Below, one piece after another: positions 26,650-34,563 of a DNA stretch of 64,000 nt. Source of the stretch: Halobacteriovoraceae bacterium (GTDB taxonomy: Bacteria; Bdellovibrionota; Bacteriovoracia; Bacteriovoracales; Bacteriovoracaceae). A program made the translations under genes and the position numbers. Where the stretch lies: positions 248,001 through 312,000 of the forward strand of contig JACKAJ010000015.1 in NCBI GenBank assembly GCA_020635135.1. Reading direction: 5' to 3'. Within the stretch, counting starts at the first letter, position 1; each line of letters opens with the position of its first letter. Below the pieces are notes generated by a model, which saw nothing but the letters and a program-made list of their open reading frames with translations, made no database searches and was not told the DNA's origin.

Positions 26650-26678
26650 AAAGATGGTATCGAGAACCCTATTGTCTA
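26650..26678 (-). promoter_or_regulatory. Sigma-32-like promoter of ftsH
   Basis: On the minus strand TAGACA (26678-26673) is followed after 14 bp by ACCATCTTT (26658-26650). This is the same layout as upstream of clpB in this window (TTGACA-N14-ACCATTTTT). FtsH belongs to the heat-shock regulon in many proteobacteria. The -35 is weaker than that of clpB. Confidence 0.4.
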
Positions 26679-26698
26679 CCCTCTAATTTACCATATTT

Positions 26699-26723
26699 TA
26701 GAGCAATGCTCTATCGAGTAGAG
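26699..26723. repeat. Overlapping palindromes upstream of the ftsH promoter
   Basis: TAGAGCA-A-TGCTCTA (26699-26713) is a perfect 7-bp inverted repeat. It overlaps a second one, CTCTA-TCGAG-TAGAG (26709-26723). They sit between the end of tilS and the ftsH promoter. Without a U-tract they are not a standard terminator. Two alternative pairings or a regulator operator are possible. Confidence 0.35.
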
Positions 26724-26749
26724 ATTCTAACCCCTTAAAATCTTATAAG

Positions 26750-27991
26750 CTAGATTTGAAAATCTAAAGACTTAGACAAAAGATGCTTGTTTTTACTCCA
26801 TTGTCGGTAAAGCTGGATGGAATTATGCATATCGTCATCAAGAGGAGTATGAGACCCTAATTTTGCGAGATAGGGTGAGTTTTTAAGGGAAACTAATAAA
26901 GTTGCACTGGCCATAGGTTCTTTAGTCAGCCTGGAAAACAAATATTCTTTATACTGCTTGAAATTCATCGTCTCCCATTTTTTAGGAAGCCCTTTCTTGC
27001 TTTTCCAATCAACTTTTTGGTTGGTTACAAAAAGGACACCACTAAAATTGTAGACACGAACACCGCCTGAAAAATTGAGCGGTCCTAAGCGTCCATTTTT
27101 AATCGCCTTAAGAAGCTTTTGCAGTTGATCGGCAATCTTCCCACGCTTCTTTCCTGAATAAAAAATAATTTCCGCTTTAATTTCTTCTAAATAATCTTCA
27201 AAATTTTTTGCAAACTTTTTTAAGTAAATAATCGAGCCATCTTTTTTTCGAAGCAAAGTCAGCTCGCTTGATTGTAGACCTCGGGCATGAACTCCCAATC
27301 GTTTGGCCATTTGATTAGCGCGGTAAACATATTTTTTCAAATGCTGTGGGTAGCGTTCGCGAATGAGAGGAATAATTTTGTGACGAATATAGTTTCTTTC
27401 AAAATGAAGTTCTCGATTACTTGAATCTTCGACAAAAGAAATTTTTGAAAGATCACAGAAATTTTGAATATGCTTTTTACTCACACACATAAAAGGACGA
27501 ATGAAATAATTATTTTTTACGGGAATTCCCAAAATAGACTTTAAACTTGCCGTTTTAAAAGTTTGCATGAGCGACCATTCGAAAGAATCATCAATGTGAT
27601 GAGCGGTAGCCACAACTGCACCCATTTGTTTGGCAATGTCTTCGAAAATTTTTTTGCGTTTTTCTCGCAAAAAATTTTCGAGGTTGGAGCGATTTTTGGG
27701 AAGTTTGTCCACTTTATGGATGTGAAGGTAGATGGTGTGCTTGTGGCAAAAGTTTTTCACGACCTCCATTTCTGTGTCATGCTCATCGCCTCGAGTGTTA
27801 TGGTGAACATAGCAAGCATTAGGAGCGTGACGAAGAAATCCCGATTCGTACCAATCGACAATAACAGAAAGGAGGGCCATCGAATCCCCCCCCCCTGAGA
27901 CCGCCACCAAGATTTTTGAATTTTTATCGATCAGTCCATGATTGAAGCTAAAATCCTTTACGAAATAACTAAAGGGCTTATACAGCTTCAT
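26750..27991 (-). CDS. tilS: tRNA(Ile)-lysidine synthetase TilS
   Basis: Converts C34 of tRNA-Ile(CAU) to lysidine, changing AUG reading to AUA; normally essential. The N-type PP-loop VAVSGGGDSMALL starts near residue 30. YVHHNTRGDEHDTE, ATAHHIDDSFEW and the RNYIRHKIIPLI block are conserved TilS features, and a C-terminal tRNA-binding region follows. At 413 residues the length is normal. The PP-loop glycines are encoded by GGG codons forming an uninterrupted G10 tract (27886-27895 on the plus strand as C10), an unusual slippage risk. It lies 6 bp downstream of a small exported-protein gene. Confidence 0.93.
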   Translation of the reverse strand: MKLYKPFSYFVKDFSFNHGLIDKNSKILVAVSGGGDSMALLSVIVDWYESGFLRHAPNACYVHHNTRGDEHDTEMEVVKNFCHKHTIYLHIHKVDKLPKNRSNLENFLREKRKKIFEDIAKQMGAVVATAHHIDDSFEWSLMQTFKTASLKSILGIPVKNNYFIRPFMCVSKKHIQNFCDLSKISFVEDSSNRELHFERNYIRHKIIPLIRERYPQHLKKYVYRANQMAKRLGVHARGLQSSELTLLRKKDGSIIYLKKFAKNFEDYLEEIKAEIIFYSGKKRGKIADQLQKLLKAIKNGRLGPLNFSGGVRVYNFSGVLFVTNQKVDWKSKKGLPKKWETMNFKQYKEYLFSRLTKEPMASATLLVSLKNSPYLAKLGSHTPLDDDMHNSIQLYRQWSKNKHLLSKSLDFQI

Positions 27992-27997
27992 AACTTC

Positions 27998-28453
27998 TTA
28001 CTCAACAATATTACAAACAGCTTCTCTATCCACAAAGCGCAATTTCTTAATCTTTTTTCCAGTGTTATTGAGCATTGGTTCCAAAGTTGCATAAAGAACA
28101 ACTTTGGCACGGTAGTTGTTTTCTTTAATAGGATCAGTTAAGTCGATAACGGCTCTAAACTTATTTTCTCCATGAGATTTAATCACTATTTTATCTTCTT
28201 TAAATTTAGTCACTGATTTCTGTTCAGTGTATACAACTTGATAACTATCTTTATTAAATAACTTTGAAGAAATAAAAGATTTGTCGTTAGAGTAATTCAT
28301 CAGAATGATCATTTCAGGAGCAAAACTGTGATAATCATAACGTTCTTGAAGTTTTGGCGATACATCTATAAGACAGCTGATGATAGGCTGACTTTTCGAA
28401 AATCCCCAATGAATAGAAAATAATAAAGAAACAATAAGTATAAGGTTTTTCAT
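27998..28453 (-). CDS. Small exported protein, unknown
   Basis: A 151-residue protein with a signal peptide (MKNLILIVSLLFSIHWGFS) and a clear AAGGAG ribosome site. The mature part looks beta-rich and contains two Cys, in ISCLIDVSP and EAVCNIVE. They lie near its two ends and could form a disulfide. No family is recognised. It lies between tRNA-Met and tilS on the same strand and may be part of the tilS transcript. Confidence 0.6.
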   Translation of the reverse strand: MKNLILIVSLLFSIHWGFSKSQPIISCLIDVSPKLQERYDYHSFAPEMIILMNYSNDKSFISSKLFNKDSYQVVYTEQKSVTKFKEDKIVIKSHGENKFRAVIDLTDPIKENNYRAKVVLYATLEPMLNNTGKKIKKLRFVDREAVCNIVE

Positions 28454-28541
28454 CGTAGCTCCTTGAAATTAAATAATACAGAGATGCTGCCAGCACGCTA
28501 GCATTTTAGCAACTATAACTTAATGATAAAAAAAGAAGTTT

Positions 28542-28618
28542 TGGTAGCTGGGAGTGGAATTGAACCACCGACCTACGGGATATGAATCCGTCGCTCTAAC
28601 CATCTGAGCTACCCAGCC
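28542..28618 (-). tRNA. tRNA-Met (CAU)
   Basis: A full 77-nt cloverleaf including an encoded CCA. The acceptor is GGCTGGG / CCCAGCT, the D arm GCTC/GAGC, and the T arm GGTGG-TTCAATT-CCACT. The anticodon loop TTCATAT gives CAT. T4-A69 in the acceptor matches elongator tRNA-Met rather than tRNA-Ile2, which carries C4-G69 and C5-G68 as TilS determinants. It is not an initiator, because no C1-A72 or GGG/CCC anticodon-stem signature is seen. Odd points are G1-T72 wobble and an A31-C39 mismatch at the top of the anticodon stem. Confidence 0.9.
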
Positions 28619-28666
28619 AAACTTGATAAATAAGTTTTCAAATCCTAGTGAAATTGATGGAAGATG

Positions 28667-30214
28667 TCAATTACTTGGTATCAATTCATTATTGACCAAT
28701 GTAACAAAGCGAAAAACCTTATAAATTAAGCTCTTAAACTCAGAATCAGTAAAGAGTTCCTCTGGGGTAAGCTTTTCGGTAAGTTCATTAAGCCTTTTAT
28801 AATCGCTATTCTCTACGATCTTCATAAAAGTCGGAAGTGTCTTATAGTAATCAGTTCTCGCCCTTTCAAAGACCTGATAAGCATTCATTGATTCATCAAT
28901 TTCAAATAATATTGGAAGTCTGAGGAAAGTTTTGTCGTTCATGACAAACATCGTTTTATGAAAAACTTCAATGTGAATATAATTTAAATAATTATGAGGT
29001 CCCAAGGAGTCGAGAAGAGTTTTGAAATTTAAAATATGATAAGGAATTGAATCCTGCATATCATTGAGAAACTTTATATTTTGGATAACTCGAACAAAAA
29101 ACTTGTCATCGGGTTGCTTGGCACTTTCAAGCTCTTTCACTAAATCTTTTGAATAATTATAAAACTCTTCAAAAGAGACATTCCGATCATAACCAATTGA
29201 GAGTTTTTGCCGATACTCAGTTAGGGATTGTGGTGCTTCATCGAGGTGTATTTCTTTAAGTTTTTTTTGAAAAAACTTTTCAAGAAAATTCTCACCTTCT
29301 TCTAAAAGCCCTGCAATAAATTCATTTGGAATTGTTATCACATTATTTGCTGCAGATGTGACATTGGGAGGTTCGAAAATTCCACCGGTTGGTGCCATAA
29401 TCATAAAAGAATAAGCATTGGGAATTCCCCTTAGATCTTTTTCTCTATGAAGAGCGTGTTTAAGTTCATGAAAAATCACATGGTCGCCGATCCTTCCATT
29501 GAGGAAGTTTTCGATAACTCCAAGCTCTCCCAAAGTCGTAGAAAAATTTTGGGGATCATAATACCCTGAGTAATGAAGTAAGAACGTCGAAGGATCTATC
29601 ACAAATGTATTTAAAGAATGAGGAAGGACTCTCTTAATCCTTCTCAAAAAAACCAGCAGACTATTATCCCCTTTGATCTCAAGCAACTCCTCTATATGAA
29701 TTTTAATTTTTAAATTTTCGATTGAGTTCGAAACTAAAGAAATGGGATTATTCAACTCATCACTTTTAAAAAGTTCAATACTTCCTTCTGGGAAATTCAT
29801 TTTGTTAAGATATTCCCAAATATTGCTGACAACCTGGTTATTGATTTCAAAAAAATTTTCAATTTCAGAATGAATAAGAGAATCAAGAATTTTCAGTTCA
29901 TTAAGCTTTATAAAATCGAGTTTGTTTAAATATTTTATCTTGTCATTTTCACTGATCATCCTCGCATTATAAAGATTCTCGATCATTGTCATTATTTCAA
30001 TATTCAAACCGTTAACAGCTTGCGTTTTTTCATTTATGTTATGCTTAAAAACAATTGAGTAAAGGTTGTCGACACTCGTTTCTAAGTCAAAATAGCGTGC
30101 TTGCAAAAGACCAAAGAACTTCGCCTTTTCGCCATCAAAAATATTTTTACAAAACTCATCAGCATGAACAAATGGACTGAATATCAATATAAACAAAAGT
30201 ATAAAATTTTTCAT
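28667..30214 (-). CDS. Exported HExxH-motif protein, putative metallopeptidase
   Basis: About 515 residues starting at the ATG at 30214, which gives a good signal peptide (MKNFILLFILIFSPFVHA). The frame upstream overlaps the preceding gene. Near residue 255 HVIFHELKHALH contains HExxH, the zinc site of gluzincin-like peptidases, preceded by a hydrophobic strand as expected. A Glu ligand downstream could lie in PNEFIAGLLEEGENF. The rest is helical and charged. It starts 1 bp after the stop of the LamG-like lipoprotein, so the two are co-expressed. Activity is inferred from the motif only. Confidence 0.6.
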   Translation of the reverse strand: MKNFILLFILIFSPFVHADEFCKNIFDGEKAKFFGLLQARYFDLETSVDNLYSIVFKHNINEKTQAVNGLNIEIMTMIENLYNARMISENDKIKYLNKLDFIKLNELKILDSLIHSEIENFFEINNQVVSNIWEYLNKMNFPEGSIELFKSDELNNPISLVSNSIENLKIKIHIEELLEIKGDNSLLVFLRRIKRVLPHSLNTFVIDPSTFLLHYSGYYDPQNFSTTLGELGVIENFLNGRIGDHVIFHELKHALHREKDLRGIPNAYSFMIMAPTGGIFEPPNVTSAANNVITIPNEFIAGLLEEGENFLEKFFQKKLKEIHLDEAPQSLTEYRQKLSIGYDRNVSFEEFYNYSKDLVKELESAKQPDDKFFVRVIQNIKFLNDMQDSIPYHILNFKTLLDSLGPHNYLNYIHIEVFHKTMFVMNDKTFLRLPILFEIDESMNAYQVFERARTDYYKTLPTFMKIVENSDYKRLNELTEKLTPEELFTDSEFKSLIYKVFRFVTLVNNELIPSN

Positions 30215-30215
30215 T

Positions 30216-31355
30216 TTAAAGCTGAATATTCCATTTGTAAGCAAGCCAGTTAATCAATGGTCCTCGCTCATAATCTTTAAGCTCACGATTAAAGAAAAGA
30301 ACCTCTGCAATCTCACCTTTCCAAGCCTTCTTAGTCCCATTGCCAATAATAAAATTACTTATATCCTTAAGACTTCCCGAAAGGGGTTGTGGGGAACCTG
30401 AAATACTTTCTGCTCCATTGGCATAAATTTTAACAATCGACGAAGAACTCCAGGACGCTCCTGTGATGAAACTATCAAGTGACTGAAGACTCGACTTACT
30501 TTCAGTCTGCACTTCTCCCAACTCTGTACGAATACCTATTTTCATGCAATCAATACAACCGGTATTCGCTCCTTGTTCATCAAAGCGAAGTGAAGGAATA
30601 TCATCTTTGAGATTAATTTTTCCTGTATCCCAAAAAGCGCGATCCACTCCCACTTCGTGTGAGCGAATGACGGCAATGAATTCAAATCCACTAAGACCAT
30701 TGAGATAATCACCTCCGTGTGAATCTTCAAGAGAGTCATTGTCTCCATCAAAGTACAATCCCTTACCTTTAAAATATTGAGGACGGCGATTCTTTTTAGA
30801 TTGAGTCAGCTTATGCTCAGTTGAATTTCGACTGATCCAACAACCTATCTCATCACCATCGGCCAGCACCCTCTCTGTGCAAAGAGAGTCTTTAAAAAAC
30901 ATCCCTTCTTCAACACCATCCATCCAATACTCCAGACCTGGAATAACTAAGGGGAGATCGAAATTGCCAACGACATTCAGATAAGTCATTTCTGCTAAAT
31001 TTTCATCATTAAGAGCGGAAATCTTTAGTTCTGCCCCTCGAAAAGACTCAAGCTTTAATTGAACATATGTTGAGAATCGATTGAGATTACAATCGATGGC
31101 CACTTCGCCTTCTAAAAGACTTTTGGATTCAACGACAACAGAAGTTGCATCATAGCACTCTCCTTTTATTCGAAACCGGCGTGTGACAAGCCCACCCTCT
31201 TTCGGGGTTTCAACAATCAATCGGGGAAGTACTTTTTCTTTTTTCTTAGGAATTGGTTTGAGATTACTAGTATCAGTTGAAAAAAATAAGCTTGGGTTAT
31301 TGACCCCGCAAGCTGATAAAAAGATCACTGCTAAAAGACTGAACGTCCTGTTCAT
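30216..31355 (-). CDS. LamG/concanavalin-like lipoprotein
   Basis: A 379-residue predicted lipoprotein (lipobox FLSAC, Cys at 16) with AGGAGGG upstream. After a linker, residues of about 45-130 look like an Ig-like domain (RLIVETPKEGGLVTRRFRIK, read in part). Residues of about 145-379 have a concanavalin/LamG-like jelly roll: YFDGDNDSLEDS, GFEFIAVIRS, IVKIYANGAE and the typical ending GEIAEVLFFNRELKDYER. This type of domain often binds carbohydrate or protein on the cell surface. It is followed immediately by the HExxH protein. Confidence 0.7.
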   Translation of the reverse strand: MNRTFSLLAVIFLSACGVNNPSLFFSTDTSNLKPIPKKKEKVLPRLIVETPKEGGLVTRRFRIKGECYDATSVVVESKSLLEGEVAIDCNLNRFSTYVQLKLESFRGAELKISALNDENLAEMTYLNVVGNFDLPLVIPGLEYWMDGVEEGMFFKDSLCTERVLADGDEIGCWISRNSTEHKLTQSKKNRRPQYFKGKGLYFDGDNDSLEDSHGGDYLNGLSGFEFIAVIRSHEVGVDRAFWDTGKINLKDDIPSLRFDEQGANTGCIDCMKIGIRTELGEVQTESKSSLQSLDSFITGASWSSSSIVKIYANGAESISGSPQPLSGSLKDISNFIIGNGTKKAWKGEIAEVLFFNRELKDYERGPLINWLAYKWNIQL

Positions 31356-31437
31356 GCCTGAAATCCCTCCTGGATAACATTGAACTCTTCAATTTATTTT
31401 AGCGCAAAATGCTAGTTGCTCCTAGCGAAGGAAGTAT

Positions 31438-32898
31438 TTAATTGACTTCTTCAATGGACTTTGAAGCCTGCTCTTGAGAAGTGAGCTTTCTAGCGACAAT
31501 AACAGCAAGCATACCCAATGCACAGCCCCAGTAGACATTAAACTGCCAGGGGAGGTCTAAAAGTGTTGAGTTAATATAAACACCTAAAACATTAGCCGTG
31601 TAAACTGCTAGGATAATCCAACCATTGAGTGCCATTTGAAACTTTTCTCTCCAATGAATTTGTGTGAAGAAAATGGCAAGCAAGGCCCCTCCACTCCAAG
31701 ATTGAATCTTTAATCCCAGGACCAGCATTCCATTAGAATTCGAGGCCACAAAGGCAACTAAGACCAAGAGAATAGAAATCCCCAGTGTGTCCCAAAACAC
31801 GGATGAGCGGATCGATCGCTTGAGATTTCTTCTAAAAATATCATTGAAAAGTGTACAGCTGAGAGCATTGATGGTGGAGTCGAGTGTGCTCATGGTCGCC
31901 GCTAATACACCGGCCAATAAAAATCCTCTCACGACGGGTGGGAAATGTTCTGTTATGAAAAATGCGAAGATACGATCATTTTCGACTCCTTCAGGTAAAG
32001 GGTGAATTTGATAAAAAGACCAAAGCAACGCTCCAACACCTAAAAACAACAGGCCCACAAAGATCGAGAGAAACGAAGAACAAACAATGGCCCTCTTCGC
32101 AGTTTTAATTCCCGTGCAGGCAATTAACCTTTGAATATAATCTTGATCCATTCCGTGAGTGGCCACATCAAAGAGTATACCACCAATAATTCCCGCTCCC
32201 CACGAGTGGTAATCGTAAAGATCAAAGAAAGTTGTTTTCCCTGCATTACTGGCCATGGTCCACATCTCTCCCCAACTCGATCCAGCGATATCAGGTATGA
32301 GATAATGAGCGCAAAGCCCACCACTAATAAAAAGGATGGTTTGCATGAGGTCAGTTCGAACAACGGCCTTTAATCCACCAATAAGTGTATAAGTAAATGT
32401 AATAAATGAAGTTATGAGAATCGCTTCGTATATACTGACTCTAAAAAATTCAGATATCAAAACAGAGCCTGCGTAGAGTCTCACTCCAATCGATAACACT
32501 TTTGTTATAAAATAGATAAGTGCCGCTGCTCTTCTCGATCCAAAGGTCGATTGATTTCGGGAAGTCATCACTTCATAAAGAGTGTACCCACGATCATAAA
32601 TTTGGGGTAAAACTATTCTGGCAATTAACATCCTTCCAAGAACAGCTCCAAAATAGATATTGATAAAGCTAAAGTTTTGTCCAAAAGCAAAGGCAGGAAT
32701 CCCTACAAATGTTAGGGCGGAAACTTCTGTTGCAACAATTGATCCCATGGCCTCAATAAAAGTGACTGTTTTATCAGCTAGAAACTGATGCCTTAAAAGA
32801 TCAGCTCCCGATTCTCCACTGGCCTTGGCTCGCGATAAATACGCAAGGACAAAAATAGAACATAAATAAACGGCAACAATAGATAATTCAATTCCCAT
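31438..32898 (-). CDS. Sodium:solute symporter (SSS family)
   Basis: A 486-residue inner-membrane symporter with about 13 hydrophobic segments. The ATG at 32898 is preferred over a TTG eleven codons upstream, because the first helix (GIELSIVAVYLCSIFVLAYL, read in part) follows it directly. SSS-type signatures include ATEVSALTFVGIPA in helix 2, KVLSIGVRLYAG, and GGLKAVVRTDLMQ, which matches the family's GG-x-x-A-V-x-T-D motif. LAGVLAATMSTLDSTINAL matches the sodium-site motif in helix 8-9. The substrate cannot be told; sialic acid, proline and glucose types share these motifs. Confidence 0.88.
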   Translation of the reverse strand: MGIELSIVAVYLCSIFVLAYLSRAKASGESGADLLRHQFLADKTVTFIEAMGSIVATEVSALTFVGIPAFAFGQNFSFINIYFGAVLGRMLIARIVLPQIYDRGYTLYEVMTSRNQSTFGSRRAAALIYFITKVLSIGVRLYAGSVLISEFFRVSIYEAILITSFITFTYTLIGGLKAVVRTDLMQTILFISGGLCAHYLIPDIAGSSWGEMWTMASNAGKTTFFDLYDYHSWGAGIIGGILFDVATHGMDQDYIQRLIACTGIKTAKRAIVCSSFLSIFVGLLFLGVGALLWSFYQIHPLPEGVENDRIFAFFITEHFPPVVRGFLLAGVLAATMSTLDSTINALSCTLFNDIFRRNLKRSIRSSVFWDTLGISILLVLVAFVASNSNGMLVLGLKIQSWSGGALLAIFFTQIHWREKFQMALNGWIILAVYTANVLGVYINSTLLDLPWQFNVYWGCALGMLAVIVARKLTSQEQASKSIEEVN

Positions 32899-33036
32899 GT
32901 GTCTCTGTATTTTATAGTTGAATAGCGCCAAAGATCAAATTATACTCATCTGATTAACATTCAACCGAGTAGATGACACCTCCCTTAGTCTTTTTTTAAA
33001 GACTTTGTGGTGAGTCACGCTCGAAAGGGAGAAGAA

Positions 33037-33273
33037 ATGGAAAAGGTAAAATCGACTGACAACTACACAATTTTTAAGAAAAAAAACAATCGCTACGCTG
33101 TTAAAGCTTCTAACGGCTGGGTTAATGGCGATGAAAAAGTAAAAATCCTCGTAAGTGAAAAACTCATTACTGTGGCCTTGCCTAAAGTTGAAGCTGCAGC
33201 TCCTGCAGAAGAATCAGCTCCCGTAGAAGAAGCCCCTGTCGAGACTCCAAGCGAAGAAGCGAAAGAAGAATAA
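33037..33273 (+). CDS. Small protein with acidic Ala/Glu/Pro tail
   Basis: A 78-residue protein starting at the ATG at 33037, with AAAGGGAGAAG as ribosome site. Residues 1-50 form a compact basic-to-neutral part (TIFKKKNNRYAVKASNGWVN). The last 30 residues are a low-complexity Ala/Glu/Pro tail. There is no signal peptide. A short hairpin AGAGC...GCTCT followed by T5 lies just after the stop and may end the transcript. Function unknown. Confidence 0.65.
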   Translation: MEKVKSTDNYTIFKKKNNRYAVKASNGWVNGDEKVKILVSEKLITVALPKVEAAAPAEESAPVEEAPVETPSEEAKEE

Positions 33274-33287
33274 TTCTAGAGCGAGTT

Positions 33288-34487
33288 CTAATAAGCTCTT
33301 TTTGAAACTTCAGAGAAAAATTTAGGAGAGAACACTTCCGTTCTCTCCATATACTTAAAAACAGCAGAATAACTTGCTTCATTGAGGATGTATTGTCTCA
33401 ATAAATAAGCTCCCCAATCAAGCCCTGATTTTTCAGCAGCTTTGGCAGAATAACCCAAAAAAGCAGCGGGGATTTCTTTGCGCGATTCTTTAAGCATTAA
33501 ATTATAAATACCTGCCGGAAGAGAAAGAGCAACACTGTTGGCTTTCAAAATTTCTTTTCTTTTTAGATAAGTCATTCCCTTTCGGGTTTTTCCCTGCATT
33601 TCTAAATAAAGATCTGCATTAAATTTGGGCATGGTAAAACAAAGTTCTTTTTGTAATACTTTGCTAGGATCGTCATCAATAATAAGAACATGCTTGAGAG
33701 TTTCATCAATAATTGAAAGATCCTTCGCTGGAGAATCCTCAACCATTTCGTCTAATCGCATGTGGTTTCGGGTAAAAAGCCCAATGGATTTTTCTTTGAG
33801 AAGTGGGAACTTATCAATCAGAATTTGATAGATTTCTCTTGAAACATTATCAGCTTTATCACTGAAGATAACAAAGCCTTGAAAACCTTTAACTTTTGCA
33901 AGTGACGAAAAAAGACCATCTAAATTAGGTCTTAAAACAACTCCTTTTGGTGAAAGAAGCACTCTTTTATCTGCATAATTAAGAATTTCATCGCGAAGAA
34001 CTTCGAAATCAGCAACTTCTCTGTATTTAAAAGAAGATTCAAACCATTGCGACAAAATGGTATTTTCCATATCAATCGCGACTATAAAGTTTCGAGAATT
34101 GCGGTGAAATCTTAAAGGCTCAAACTCACTTTCATATTTGCTGACAGCATTGGCTTGTTGTCGAGCCTTTTTTAAGCACGTTTTTAATGAGTTTGCTTGT
34201 TTTTGCGGAAGAACTGAACGACTGCGAGCCTCTAAGCAATCCCGCATTTTATTTTGAATTTCTGCAATTTTTAAATATGTGTATTGAGGATTAATTTTTT
34301 TAATATTCGCGAAACGTAAATAAAATCCACCATAATACTTATAACTTTTAGCCGATACCCATTCAATAAGCTCTTCATCTTGATCAAATAATGATTTCAC
34401 AGACACAAGATCCGATTTTTTTTGAGCAAAGGTGTCTAGGACCAAAATAGATAGAAGAAAAAGCAGGGTGAACTTAAAATAATTCAT
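33288..34487 (-). CDS. Exported HAD-like protein with altered catalytic motif
   Basis: About 399 residues from the ATG at 34487; the signal peptide MNYFKFTLLFLLSILVLDTFA ends at an AQ cleavage site, counted in two parts. The central region resembles a HAD/FCP1-like phosphatase. Motif I reads FIVAIDMENTIL (D-x-E-x-T rather than D-x-D-x-T), followed by RPNLDGLFSSL, GFVIFSDKA as motif II, and VLIIDDDPSKV as the DD motif IV. Replacement of the second Asp by Glu could weaken phosphatase activity. Export of such a domain is unusual. Confidence 0.6.
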   Translation of the reverse strand: MNYFKFTLLFLLSILVLDTFAQKKSDLVSVKSLFDQDEELIEWVSAKSYKYYGGFYLRFANIKKINPQYTYLKIAEIQNKMRDCLEARSRSVLPQKQANSLKTCLKKARQQANAVSKYESEFEPLRFHRNSRNFIVAIDMENTILSQWFESSFKYREVADFEVLRDEILNYADKRVLLSPKGVVLRPNLDGLFSSLAKVKGFQGFVIFSDKADNVSREIYQILIDKFPLLKEKSIGLFTRNHMRLDEMVEDSPAKDLSIIDETLKHVLIIDDDPSKVLQKELCFTMPKFNADLYLEMQGKTRKGMTYLKRKEILKANSVALSLPAGIYNLMLKESRKEIPAAFLGYSAKAAEKSGLDWGAYLLRQYILNEASYSAVFKYMERTEVFSPKFFSEVSKRAY

Positions 34488-34528
34488 TAAAACTCTCCGG
34501 TAAGCCAATTGAGCCAAGGTAGTACAGC

Positions 34529-34557
34529 TTGTTTTTGGTGTCAATTAACGTCATAAT
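34529..34557 (+). promoter_or_regulatory. Sigma-70-like promoter for a leaderless start
   Basis: TTGTTT (34529-34534), 17-bp spacer, CATAAT (34552-34557), then six bases to the ATG at 34564. The predicted transcription start falls on the start codon, and no Shine-Dalgarno is present. It supports leaderless translation of the ceramidase-family gene. Confidence 0.45.
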
Positions 34558-34563
34558 TCTTCT

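Noticed and set aside
28542..28618. tRNA-Ile2 (CAU) instead of tRNA-Met
   Set aside because: Positions 4-69 are T-A, not the C-G pair expected for the TilS substrate, and the overall body resembles elongator tRNA-Met.
32987..33004. Hairpin AGTCTTT-TTTT-AAAGACT upstream of the small acidic-tail protein
   Set aside because: It is AT-rich and lies before, not after, a gene; it is likely chance in an AT-rich gap, without a U-tract in a useful position.
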